Assembly: GCF_016429285.1 (NCBI RefSeq)
Contig: NZ_JAELUI010000050.1
Coordinates: 1 to 35,961, forward strand
Direction: 5' to 3'
DNA: 35,961 nt
Source of the DNA: Ralstonia sp. ASV6
Lineage (GTDB): Bacteria > Pseudomonadota > Gammaproteobacteria > Burkholderiales > Burkholderiaceae
The translations under genes were made by a program, and so were the position numbers. Numbering within the stretch: position 1 is the first letter of the stretch; every line of letters begins with the position of its first letter. The notes below the pieces were generated by a model. It was not told the DNA's origin and ran no database searches. It was given only the letters and a program-made list of their open reading frames with translations. This document shows positions 8,901-15,665 of this stretch, one piece after another.

Positions 8901-8921
8901 AAAAGCCGCCAGAGGCGGCTT
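8901..8921 (-). terminator. Rho-independent terminator
   Basis: On the minus strand an eight-base stem (AAGCCGCC, loop TCT, GGCGGCTT) runs into a T-rich end (complement of 8901-8904). It begins eight bases after the stop of the minus-strand gene at 8929 and so supports that gene being transcribed. Confidence 0.7.
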
Positions 8922-8928
8922 GTGCGAT

Positions 8929-9165
8929 TCAGTTCTTGTCACGGGGGGCTAGACGTGCGATGGCTGCTCTTCCTGCAAGCCGGGCCGCATGTCTTGCGAG
9001 TGCTTCTGTGCGATGTACGTTGTGGCGCATCGAGACGTTGGCGAGGATGCGCTCGACGCCATCGCTGTACTCATTGATGAGATAGGTGGCAAACCAGACG
9101 CCTGGTTCTTGCTCAATCGGGTACACGGACACCGTGTAGGGGGATGGGACTTGGACTTGGTTCAA
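8929..9165 (-). CDS. Small hypothetical protein (beta-beta-alpha type)
   Basis: About 78 residues if started at a TTG (9165). The core reads as beta strands (PYTVSVYPIEQ, VWFATYLINEYSDG, RILANVSMRHN) followed by an Ala/Arg-rich helix (TEALARHAARLAGRAAIARL), a pattern repeated in other small proteins of this zone. No clear ribosome site precedes the TTG, and the frame stays open to an ATG at 9297, so the true start is uncertain. A terminator directly after the stop (8901-8921) argues that the gene is real. Function unknown. Confidence 0.45.
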   Translation of the reverse strand: MNQVQVPSPYTVSVYPIEQEPGVWFATYLINEYSDGVERILANVSMRHNVHRTEALARHAARLAGRAAIARLAPRDKN

Positions 9166-9682
9166 TCGACTGCTAGGTTTCGGGCGAAAGCTGATGGCAA
9201 GCGTGGTGAGACAAGGCAAACCACTTCTTGCTGATGACGTACGCCACGATGGGTAAGGCCAACGCCGTTGTGCCATGCGTATAGGTGCATGGCGCAAGCA
9301 TTGGCGGCGAGGTGACCGTACTTGCGTACGCTGGCACGCCTAGTACATGCGTGCCGGATACGGAGCGGATAAGCCGCCGGTCTGGTAGGTGGTGGGCTAC
9401 GTGGCCCAGGACGATTCGGGTGTACGCCCGACGGGTAGCCGGGGCTGTGTCGTCTTGTTTTGCCCGGCCCCCGGCCCGATCGATTCGAGAAACGGGCAAA
9501 GGTGGCACATGGTAACAGTTTCCCGCAACCACTGCTTCGTGCGAGCCTGGTGCGTCTGCCTCAAACGGTGCGCTCGCTCCCTGATGTGCAAAGGCTGCGT
9601 TGCATGCGCAACATGGGGGCGAGCGACCAAGCGCGGTCGCAACCACATTCATGCGCTATTTCGAGGTTGATTGTCTTTTTCA
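9166..9682. other. Gene-free stretch with an 11-bp hairpin
   Basis: No reading frame here has a credible ribosome site or a recognisable product. The clearest structure is an inverted repeat with 11-base arms (9268-9278 and 9287-9297; one G-U type mismatch) around an eight-base loop. A second, looser pair of eight-base arms (TTTGCCCG about 9459, CGGGCAAA about 9494) lies further on. The remainder may be upstream region of the gene at 9165 (minus) and the cold-shock gene (plus). Confidence 0.4.
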
Positions 9683-9711
9683 TTGACAAAACCTTGCGAT
9701 ACCGGTAGAAG
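9683..9711 (+). promoter_or_regulatory. Promoter of cold-shock gene with long leader
   Basis: A consensus -35 TTGACA (9683-9688), a 17-base spacer and TAGAAG (9706-9711) as -10 suggest transcription from about 9718. The mRNA would then have a leader of about 130 bases before the ATG at 9848, a length typical of cspA-type mRNAs whose leader changes structure with temperature. Temperature response is inferred from the family. Confidence 0.5.
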
Positions 9712-9847
9712 TGGCAGCGCAGGCTTTTCAAGCAGTTACTCCGATGTTTTGGGTTGTCACGTCGAGCGACACCTTTTTCTCTTTGTGCTTCCTTGATCGT
9801 CATGCCTGGTGAGCACGAGCTCATCCAGAATGTTTAAGGAATCCAAC

Positions 9848-10051
9848 ATGGAAACCGGTATCGTAAAGTGGTTCAACGACTCCAAGGGCTTCGGCTTCAT
9901 TACTCCTGACGCGGGCGGCAACGATCTGTTTGCGCATTTCTCTGAAGTTCAGGGAAATGGGTTCAAGTCGCTTCAAGAAGGGCAGAAGGTCAGTTTTGTA
10001 TCAGGCGTCGGCCAGAAAGGCCCGGTTGCGACCAAGATTGCACTGATCTGA
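9848..10051 (+). CDS. Cold-shock protein, CspA family
   Basis: A 67-residue single cold-shock domain, the usual length. RNA-binding motifs are RNP1 KGFGFI (13-18) and RNP2 DLFAHF (26-31; the common form is VFVHF). It begins [10 protein letters not shown] as family members do. Such proteins bind single-stranded RNA or DNA and melt RNA structure, mainly in cold or stress. The ATG at 9848 follows AAGGA (9836-9840). It has its own promoter (9683-9711) and terminator (10070-10098), so it is monocistronic. Which csp paralogue it is cannot be told. Confidence 0.95.
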   Translation: METGIVKWFNDSKGFGFITPDAGGNDLFAHFSEVQGNGFKSLQEGQKVSFVSGVGQKGPVATKIALI

Positions 10052-10069
10052 TCGCTCTCGCCAGCCAAT

Positions 10070-10098
10070 AAAAAACCCCGCCACGCGGGGTTTTTTTT
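10070..10098 (+). terminator. Rho-independent terminator of the cold-shock gene
   Basis: A six-base GC stem (CCCCGC, loop CAC, GCGGGG) flanked by six A and followed by eight T, starting 19 bases past the csp stop. It is a textbook intrinsic terminator; the A/T flanks may let it work in both directions. Confidence 0.9.
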
Positions 10099-10126
10099 CG
10101 TATCCGCATATGGCCACGTACCCGAC

Positions 10127-10441
10127 ATGCAGCGCACGCTGTGGGTACCGTGGGTGGCTGTCTTGAACGACACGCCCGGACCGCACCTGCTCAATTGCAG
10201 TGCTTCGGAAGATAGTGACGTCGTCGTGCAGTTATGGGAGTACAGTGGGGCACCAACAATAGCGCGCCGGATCTTGCATTCGTTGATACGAAAGCATTGT
10301 TATCCGCACTTGCAATCACAGCGCTCGGTGCCGCCTCCTCCGCTGGATCAAGCCTTGCACGCTGTCATCCTCGCCTGTTCCGCACACGGACGCTTGCCCG
10401 TTGATGCTCTGACTCGCGATGTCGGTCATGGAGACCCGTGA
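10127..10441 (+). CDS. Possible small hypothetical protein
   Basis: An open frame of up to 104 codons ending in a TGATG stop/start overlap with the next gene (10439-10443), a common sign of translational coupling. The last 60 residues (from about ARRILHS to GHGDP) look more protein-like than the first 40, so a shorter start is likely. No ribosome site clearly fixes a start and no family is recognised. It could be non-coding. Confidence 0.28.
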   Translation: MQRTLWVPWVAVLNDTPGPHLLNCSASEDSDVVVQLWEYSGAPTIARRILHSLIRKHCYPHLQSQRSVPPPPLDQALHAVILACSAHGRLPVDALTRDVGHGDP

Positions 10442-10767
10442 TGCTCGATCTTGTCGCGTTTACCAAGCCGGTGCTCGATGAAATTACCGGGCAGGATGTA
10501 CGGACCTGGAACGCCAGCCCGAGCGTGCTGGCAGCAAACTGGCAGGTACCTGAACTCGACAGCCGCATCTGGCGTGTGAGAACGCTCACGATCGCATTCA
10601 CGCACGATGTCATGAATCAGTTGCTGCACGCGGACCGCCAAGACCTTTGTCAGCTGCAACGCATGCTTGACCGCGTTCTACGGGCACGCCTGGGCGTGCA
10701 TGCCCAGACAGACCTCGGAAGTCGGGCGCTCACGCTTACCGTCGATCGTCTTGGGGGGGATTCCTAG
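10441..10767 (+). CDS. Small hypothetical protein
   Basis: A 108-residue protein beginning MLDLVAFTKPVLDE. GGAGA (10430-10434) lies six bases before the ATG, which supports the start. The C-terminal half (LTIAFTHDVMNQLLHADRQDL, LQRMLDRVLRARLG) looks helical and there is no signal or membrane segment. The family is not recognised. It may be coupled to the frame upstream through the TGATG overlap. Confidence 0.5.
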   Translation: MLDLVAFTKPVLDEITGQDVRTWNASPSVLAANWQVPELDSRIWRVRTLTIAFTHDVMNQLLHADRQDLCQLQRMLDRVLRARLGVHAQTDLGSRALTLTVDRLGGDS

Positions 10768-10858
10768 CCGCCCGGGCCACTCAACGGAATCGCCATTCAC
10801 AGTCACTGTCGGCGCCTTGCCGGGCATCGGCCGTGCCCACGACCAGTTGGAGCCATGC

Positions 10859-10936
10859 ATGAATGCAAGCCCGTCAGCTACGTACAAAGGTTTCGACCTG
10901 TTGATCTTGCGTTGGAGAGGAGTGTTGTGTGCATGA
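10859..10936 (+). CDS. 25-residue ORF; truncated small-protein relative or leader
   Basis: A very short frame with GGAG six bases before its ATG. The peptide contains TYKGFDLLILRW, which resembles the N-terminal CRYKGFDVYPLIYLF of the gene at 12242. It stops at 10934-10936, just inside the next gene (GTG 10929). It may be the broken start of a duplicated family member, or a leader peptide that couples translation to the next gene. Both readings are inference. Confidence 0.35.
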   Translation: MNASPSATYKGFDLLILRWRGVLCA

Positions 10937-11327
10937 CCAGTCCGGAAACAAAATGACTCATACGTCGGACAAGACGAGCTTTCTTTGCACACTGCCTGGA
11001 GCAGCCAAAGGCATGGCGTATTCCATCACCGTTGGCTTTATCGAGAATGGGCACCCGAACTGTGTGCAATTCACCAGTTTCGTAGGTGAAGGAAGGCGAT
11101 CTTTCAGGGTGTTGGCAAGCGCGTCGGATATGCCATTCGCAGCTACGCGCAGCGTTGAAAGCTTTTGTCGATTGGCGATCGGACAGGTGATCCGGGACAG
11201 CCTCTACGCTAAGACTGTCGAGGGTGACCATATTCTCGACATGTGCGCACAGCCCTGGGAGGGTGAGCTCAGGATCGCGGGCTCGAGGCGCTCGCAAGGG
11301 CCGCTGCGCCCGCAATCACTGGGCTGA
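10929..11327 (+). CDS. Small hypothetical protein
   Basis: A 132-residue protein with a likely GTG start (10929), six bases after AGGAG (10918-10922); an internal ATG at 10953 is the alternative. The core (YSITVGFIENGHPNCVQFTSF, RRSFRVLASASD) suggests strands, followed by SVESFCRLAIGQVIRDSL as a helix, similar in layout to neighbouring small proteins. No family is recognised. Its stop lies inside a long palindrome (11306-11360). Confidence 0.5.
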   Translation: MHDQSGNKMTHTSDKTSFLCTLPGAAKGMAYSITVGFIENGHPNCVQFTSFVGEGRRSFRVLASASDMPFAATRSVESFCRLAIGQVIRDSLYAKTVEGDHILDMCAQPWEGELRIAGSRRSQGPLRPQSLG

Positions 11328-11360
11328 CGCGATTGTCAGCCCAATGATTGCCGCGGGCGC
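11306..11360. repeat. Long imperfect palindrome at a gene end
   Basis: Nested arms TGGGCTGAC (11320-11328) and GTCAGCCCA (11335-11343) around a six-base loop are extended by CAATCA/TGATTG (one mismatch between) and then GCGCCCG/CGGGCGC past a three-base bulge. In total about 22 pairs form a 55-base hairpin. It contains the stop codon of the preceding gene (11325-11327). There is no T-tract, so it may be a palindromic repeat unit or an mRNA-stabilising structure rather than a standard terminator. Confidence 0.6.
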
Positions 11361-11493
11361 CCAGTAGGCATGAGGCGCCTTCGGCAAGCATTGCCAATCG
11401 CATCACACCCTGCGGAAGATATTCCCCTTTGCCGAGGGTGAAGCGCGTATGCTGGGGCTGCCATCTGGCAAGCAATGCAACAGGAGTACCACC

Positions 11494-11631
11494 ATGGCCA
11501 AGAGTCAATTGCGCGGCAACCGCGAAGTGAAAAAGCCTAAGCAACCGAAGAAACCAGCGGTGCCGGCGACTCCGTTCAGCACAGTTCAATCGCGGGTCGC
11601 CAGCGAGGTTGCCACCAAGAAGAAGACGTAG
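11494..11631 (+). CDS. 45-residue basic small protein
   Basis: A 45-residue Lys/Pro-rich peptide (KKPKQPKKPAVPATPF in the middle, TKKKT at the end) with a high positive charge, no membrane segment and no cysteine. AGGAG (11482-11486) lies seven bases before the ATG, an almost ideal ribosome site. The composition suggests nucleic acid or ribosome contact, but this is inference and no family is firmly recognised. Confidence 0.6.
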   Translation: MAKSQLRGNREVKKPKQPKKPAVPATPFSTVQSRVASEVATKKKT

Positions 11632-11758
11632 TCGCGTTGGCCGCAGACCTGCCATGCAAGGTCGATGCGGGCCGATGCATCAAGCGTGACGCTTTTTATC
11701 GCGACGTTAACCATCTGCATTGAACGTCAAAAGCGCAGACCGACTCGGGAGGCGCACC

Positions 11759-12076
11759 ATGATCCACCGCGACACACATCAGACATTCCGGGGGCTTCCG
11801 CTAACAACCGAGCAAGAGGCGGAAGTCCGTCATTACTTGAACGTGCAGCGCCGGCTGGGCAAACCATGGAATACCCCGGAGTTGCGGGCGATGCTCAAAG
11901 ATATGCTTCTGCCACCCAGTACCGAGGACGACGGCCGGAGCGCCGCCACGCAGGAGGCATCGGCCGCTGCAGAGCGCGCAGCCACGCTCGTGGACGAGGC
12001 CATGGAGCCCATTGAGGCGTACGAGGAATGGATCGCCGCCATGGAAACCGAGAACATGAAAAAAGATGCGCACTAG
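11759..12076 (+). CDS. Small acidic helical hypothetical protein
   Basis: A 105-residue protein. The first half (LTTEQEAEVRHYLNVQRRLGKPWNTPELRAMLKDML) reads as short helices and the second half is Ala/Glu-rich and probably one long helix (ATQEASAAAERAATLVDEAMEPIEAYEEWIAAME). GGGAGG (11747-11752) lies six bases before the ATG and decides the start; an upstream in-frame ATG at 11720 lacks such a site. The function is unknown. Confidence 0.6.
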   Translation: MIHRDTHQTFRGLPLTTEQEAEVRHYLNVQRRLGKPWNTPELRAMLKDMLLPPSTEDDGRSAATQEASAAAERAATLVDEAMEPIEAYEEWIAAMETENMKKDAH

Positions 12077-12241
12077 GTGCGCGCATCGGCGAGACTCAGG
12101 CCAAGCGCGATAGCTTTGTGACAGCAAGGGGGCATCCGCGTTGTCGCGCAAAGCCCGATGGCTTACCACCGGGCGACGGATAGTTCGATGGCGTGCGCGG
12201 AAAGAGCGTACAGTGGGCTACCTCTTTCAGTGGAGATTGCT

Positions 12242-12526
12242 GTGGATGCCTATCCAACTTGTCGCTACAAGGGGTTCGATGTTTATCCCCTGATCTACCT
12301 GTTTGACCCGCCTCGTGAATGGCATGAGCGGCGTCCGGATCGGACTTACAGCGCCTCCGTGTTGATCTGCCTGGCAGGCGAGCCGCCGAGTACAGAACAC
12401 TCTCGCATCTTCCCGCTGCAGGCGATCCAATGGGAGAGCATCGGAACGGCCAAACGTGCAGCTGCAAAGATGGCCGAAGACATCATCGATGGATTTGTGC
12501 CAGGCCAATCCATGATTGCCGAGTAG
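12242..12526 (+). CDS. Small hypothetical protein with YKGFD motif
   Basis: A 94-residue protein started at GTG (12242) with GGAGA (12232-12236) upstream; earlier ATGs at 12158 and 12188 have no ribosome site. It begins with a strand-like CRYKGFDVYPLIYLF, continues to another strand (TYSASVLICLAG) and ends with a helix (TAKRAAAKMAEDIIDGFV). The YKGFD/YRGYE start and C-terminal helix are shared with the products at 13499-13759 and, in part, 10859-10936, which suggests one small-protein family. Function unknown. Confidence 0.55.
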   Translation: MDAYPTCRYKGFDVYPLIYLFDPPREWHERRPDRTYSASVLICLAGEPPSTEHSRIFPLQAIQWESIGTAKRAAAKMAEDIIDGFVPGQSMIAE

Positions 12527-12622
12527 CTGCACCAGACCTGCGGCCAGTGCCGGTGCTGCGTCGCCCATTACCTGCCTTCGCCGACAACCAAGCGATGCTG
12601 GAGACAGGCAGCAGGAGGTCGT

Positions 12623-13483
12623 ATGGTCCGCATGCGCTATGCGGTCGGTTTGACTTATGAGGTGCGTGACCCGACCGCCGACTTCATCTTCAATTTCCAC
12701 GCCGCACAAACAGCGCGCCAGGCGGTCATCACCGAGTCATTGCAGTTGACCCCGGCGTTGCCAGTTGAGCCCCACACGGAACCCACGCTGCTCAATCGAC
12801 GCCTGCGTGTGCGGGCGCCCAGGGGGCACTTCTCTGTCAGCTACGCTGCAACCGTCAACATCGACCATCTGCTGACACCCCCTGAGCAGTTGTTCGAAGT
12901 CCCCATCGCAGATCTCCCGCTGGATGTCATCACATACCTGGCCCCCAGTCGCTATTGCGAATCGGATCGCCTCATGGAATTTGCGCTGCGGGAGTTCGGT
13001 GGTTATCAACGTGGGTACCCGCTTGTCATCACGATTCGGGACTGGGTCTGCGGCTACGTGCGATTTTCCCCTCACTCTACAAACGAGTGCACGTCTGCTG
13101 TGAGCACGCTCGTTGAGCGCAAAGGTGTGTGCCGGGACTACGCACACCTCATGATCGCCCTGTGCCGCGCACTGAGTATTCCGGCGCGCTTTTCGAGTAG
13201 CCTCGACTACGGTGCTGATCCGCTGATGGGTCCACCGGATTTTCACGCGTTTGTAGAAGTGTTTCTGGGGCATCGATGGAATTTGGTCGACCCATCGAAT
13301 GCGTCAATGCCCATGGGGCTACTGCGAATCGGTACGGGGCGTGACGCAGCGGATGTCCCCATTTCCATGGTCTTCGGCAATGTCAAACCATCGCGACCGC
13401 TGGTGGAAATTCAGGCCATTGCATGCGATGCGCCAGGATTCAGCATGCCAATCGACACGGCACAGGGGATCAGCACATGGTGA
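12623..13483 (+). CDS. Transglutaminase-like cysteine protease-fold protein
   Basis: A 286-residue protein with an N-terminal beta-rich region and a transglutaminase-like core. The expected triad is visible: C170 in GVCRDYAHL, H208 in DFHAFVEVF and D223 in LVDPSN. Bacterial proteins of this type act as peptidases or transferases; the substrate is not known. There is no signal peptide, so it is probably cytoplasmic. AGGAGGT (12613-12619) lies before the ATG at 12623; a second ATG at 12632 is possible. The ATP-grasp and alpha-E genes that often accompany this family are absent, so it stands alone among small genes. Confidence 0.85.
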   Translation: MVRMRYAVGLTYEVRDPTADFIFNFHAAQTARQAVITESLQLTPALPVEPHTEPTLLNRRLRVRAPRGHFSVSYAATVNIDHLLTPPEQLFEVPIADLPLDVITYLAPSRYCESDRLMEFALREFGGYQRGYPLVITIRDWVCGYVRFSPHSTNECTSAVSTLVERKGVCRDYAHLMIALCRALSIPARFSSSLDYGADPLMGPPDFHAFVEVFLGHRWNLVDPSNASMPMGLLRIGTGRDAADVPISMVFGNVKPSRPLVEIQAIACDAPGFSMPIDTAQGISTW

Positions 13484-13498
13484 GGGGGCGATCGTAGC

Positions 13499-13759
13499 TC
13501 ACCACTCATCTGTTGCAGGCGGCGTCTCTTCAACACCAAGGATCACATCGATCGCCGCTCGCCCAGCCAACTCGCCAATCAGGTGCGCCCAACGTCGAGA
13601 AAAGGGGCCGCCGTGGACTTTGATGCGTTTACCAATGGCTGCGACGCCGGGCGACTGTACCGGGCCTTCGATACAAAACCATAAATCAAACATGCCCTCG
13701 GATGCGCCTACAAGCTCCATGTGAATTTCGTAACCACGGTACTTGGTCGTACGAGTCAT
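13499..13759 (-). CDS. Small hypothetical protein with YRGYE motif
   Basis: An 86-residue protein that starts MTRTTKYRGYEIHMEL, with GGGAG five bases before the ATG at 13759. Strand-like segments (YEIHMELVG, MFDLWFCIEGP, AAIGKRIKVHGG) are followed by a helix (WAHLIGELAGRAAIDVILG). The N-terminal YRGYE and the layout match the product of the gene at 12242. It is convergent with the transglutaminase gene; the stops are 15 bases apart. Function unknown. Confidence 0.55.
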   Translation of the reverse strand: MTRTTKYRGYEIHMELVGASEGMFDLWFCIEGPVQSPGVAAIGKRIKVHGGPFSRRWAHLIGELAGRAAIDVILGVEETPPATDEW

Positions 13760-14079
13760 CGCGCTACTCCCGTTGCTGGTCGCGATCGCATGTGCAAGAG
13801 TAGGGTCCAGAATTTTTGGCCGCAATGACTTTTACGATATAAGCCACGAGGGTTCTGTTGTGTCGAGACACGATCAACGTGGAGCAACTTGCAGGCCGAG
13901 CGGTTCAGCGATTCTGATTCTGCGGATTGGGCTCTGAGCGCCGATGGCTGCGGGCAGACCACGCATCGCGACCCAGTGCGCACGGCATTCGAGTCTCGGT
14001 CCTGCAGATCTGGGGCATCGGCCCGCGCGGTTGCTCCATGGGCCTCCGAGCACCGCAGTTTTCGGTTCGTATGTCGCCC
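13760..14079. other. Stretch without a recognisable gene
   Basis: Frames here on either strand lack ribosome sites and read as low-order sequence. The only structure noticed is a short inverted repeat GTGTC-GA-GACAC near 13860-13871, about 100 bases upstream of the minus-strand gene at 13759, which could be a regulatory site. Confidence 0.4.
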
Positions 14080-14235
14080 TCAAACACCTGATGTCGGAAA
14101 AGGCGCTTCTGCTGATTCGTACCGCATCATGAGGAAGCTTCCGTCACTAAGTGGTTCAATCTCGATCTTCTTGGTCGTGCCTGGGCCCGAGCCCCGACCG
14201 TCAAGGGACTTCCGTGTTGGCGCCCAAATCAGCAT
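14080..14235 (-). CDS. 51-residue hypothetical protein
   Basis: A short frame with GGGAG six bases before its ATG (14235). The peptide begins MLIWAPTRKSLDGRG, then reads TTKKIEIEPLSDGSFLMMRYES, with alternating strand-like residues resembling the small beta proteins in this zone, and ends PFPTSGV. No signal or membrane segment is evident. The ribosome site and sensible composition make it a likely small gene; the family is not recognised. Confidence 0.45.
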   Translation of the reverse strand: MLIWAPTRKSLDGRGSGPGTTKKIEIEPLSDGSFLMMRYESAEAPFPTSGV

Positions 14236-14445
14236 AAGTAACTCCCATCCGTTTTGGTACCCGGCAATCGCGGCTGTTAGGTTGGCTAACGGCGGCTCCT
14301 GGCTGCGGATTCAACCGGTCGATGGCAGCTCTCGACCCCGAAGCTGACCTTCAAGCTCGCCGAAAGCGGTCATTCAACTCACTCAAGGCGCGCTGTGGCT
14401 TATTGATTAGGGCTGCAAGTTCCGGGTTGTCGCCCCACCCCGTCC

Positions 14446-14590
14446 TCAGCAGGGGCGTTGCGCTGCGATCGCGATTCGTTCCAGCGTATCGCCAAGGTGT
14501 TGCGCGAAAGCATGCGCTCTGGCGCTCATGTCGCCACGCGATGGGTGGACGAGGTAGAGACCCTGCAGAGTGGCGTCCTGCAGCGGTGGG
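14446..14590 (-). pseudogene. C-terminal fragment of a LysR-type regulator
   Basis: Read on the minus strand, this ends a frame with LQGLYLVHPSRGDMSARAHA and then FAQHLGDTLERIA before a stop. The (V/L)YPSR-x3-SxRxxAFxxxL pattern is characteristic of the end of LysR effector domains. Only about 48 codons remain; upstream of them the frame runs into the antisense of the cupin gene, whose start is at 14594. The rest of the regulator is absent, so this is a remnant left by a rearrangement. Confidence 0.6.
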
Positions 14591-14593
14591 TGA

Positions 14594-14992
14594 ATGCAGA
14601 CCCGCGTTATCGCCGGAACGGCCGACACAGACACGGGCGGTATCGACGCTCCATACACTGTGATGGAAATGCGAATCGGAACACGCGGAGGTGCACCTGC
14701 GCATCGCTCACTGGACGAGGACAAGACCTTTGTCGTGCTGGAGGGCTTGCTCGAATTCCAGATCGGCCTGACCGTTCAGAACGTATCCCCGGGAGCAGTG
14801 GTTACGGTCGCGCGCGGCGACGTACACGGCTTCAACAATCAGGCAGACGTGGACGCGCGCATGCTGCTGATATCCGCGCCGGCAGGTCATGACGCATTCT
14901 TTCGCGCGATGGCTGCGCTGCCGACGCCCCACGATATCGAGGCAGTGCGGCGCATCTGCGAACAAAATCGGCAGGTGATCGTGGGCATATGA
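14594..14992 (+). CDS. Small single-domain cupin protein
   Basis: A 132-residue protein with a cupin beta-barrel pattern: motif 1 around RGGAPAHRSLDEDKTFVVLEG (one His, acidic residues, closing Gly) and motif 2 ARGDVHGFNN (His and Asn). The second histidine of motif 1 is replaced, so metal binding may differ from the standard form. Such proteins are mono-domain enzymes or small-molecule binders; no substrate can be assigned. The ATG at 14594 is preceded by GGTGGG. It lies immediately beyond the LysR fragment, and the two may once have been a divergent regulator/target pair. Confidence 0.75.
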   Translation: MQTRVIAGTADTDTGGIDAPYTVMEMRIGTRGGAPAHRSLDEDKTFVVLEGLLEFQIGLTVQNVSPGAVVTVARGDVHGFNNQADVDARMLLISAPAGHDAFFRAMAALPTPHDIEAVRRICEQNRQVIVGI

Positions 14993-15034
14993 GCACGGAT
15001 GCCGAAACAGTGGTGCCTCGGCAAGAGGCTGCGC

Positions 15035-15280
15035 TCACAGAACAACAAAAATTGAGGGGCTATTGTGCAGCGTGCCCCCCGCCCTGCCAGTCAGACGCGC
15101 GATTTCACGGACCTGAAACTCCTTATCCGGCCGCAGCAGGAGTAAATCCGGCACGCGGCGCCGGTAGTGGCTGAAGAGGAAGGGAGCGAGAGCTTGTCGC
15201 ACAACACCGGCTACGATTGCAGCTGAAATAGCTACATCTGCTTGGGCTATTTCGATGGGCACAGATGCTGCCTGACGCAC
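15035..15280 (-). pseudogene. N-terminal fragment of a winged-helix regulator
   Basis: The minus-strand frame contains FLFSHYRRRVPDLLLLRP and then DKEFQVREIARLTGRAGGTL, the start of a winged-helix domain of the kind found in ArsR-like and nucleotidyltransferase-linked regulators (LFxxxRxRVLxLLFxxPDxxFxxxEIxRLxG-x3-G). After the recognition-helix start the frame degenerates within nine codons, so the wing and everything after it are missing. The first codon is a GTG at 15280 with no strong ribosome site. It is most likely a truncated gene; a very short functional protein is less likely. Confidence 0.5.
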
Positions 15281-15343
15281 TCGCCGTTTCAGTTATCCTT
15301 GCCGCTTCGCGTTGTCACCCGCCCGTCGGCCTTTGCCCGCCGC

Positions 15344-15643
15344 ATGACTGAAACCGATCCATCCCACCGCGTCCGCGTCGAACCGCTCGGCGTCAGCTTC
15401 GACGCGCCGGAATCGCTGACACTGCTCGAAGCCGGTGGCTTCGCTGGTGTGTCGCTGCCGCGCTCGTGCCGCAACGGCACCTGCCGAAGCTGCCTCTGCC
15501 GGATCGTCAGCGGCACCGTCCGCTACACGATCGAATGGCCGGGCCTGAGCCGCGAGGAAAAAGCCAAAGGCTACACGCTGCCGTGCGTCGCGATCGCGAC
15601 GTCGGACGTCATCGTCGACGTGCCCGATGCGACCGTGGCATAA
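15344..15643 (+). CDS. [2Fe-2S] plant-type ferredoxin domain protein
   Basis: A 99-residue protein with the cysteine pattern of plant-type ferredoxins: three cysteines in SCRNGTCRSC (C-x4-C-x2-C), an additional one in SCLCR, and a fourth ligand in YTLPCVA about 35 residues later. It should carry electrons through a [2Fe-2S] cluster, probably for an oxidoreductase. The ATG at 15344 precedes MTETDPSHRVRV; no strong ribosome site is visible. The SDR gene follows after 22 bases, so the two are probably one transcript. No reductase or oxygenase partner is adjacent. Confidence 0.82.
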   Translation: MTETDPSHRVRVEPLGVSFDAPESLTLLEAGGFAGVSLPRSCRNGTCRSCLCRIVSGTVRYTIEWPGLSREEKAKGYTLPCVAIATSDVIVDVPDATVA

Positions 15644-15665
15644 GTCCGCAGCCTCCATTACGCTC

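Noticed and set aside
9173-9652. Hydrophobic minus-strand frame (TTALALPIVAYVISKKW)
   Set aside because: It lacks a start codon with a ribosome site near the hydrophobic part; kept as non-coding.
13889-14347. 152-codon frame on the plus strand
   Set aside because: No ribosome site and Ser/Arg-rich random-looking sequence; the minus-strand 51-residue ORF with a good ribosome site lies in it.
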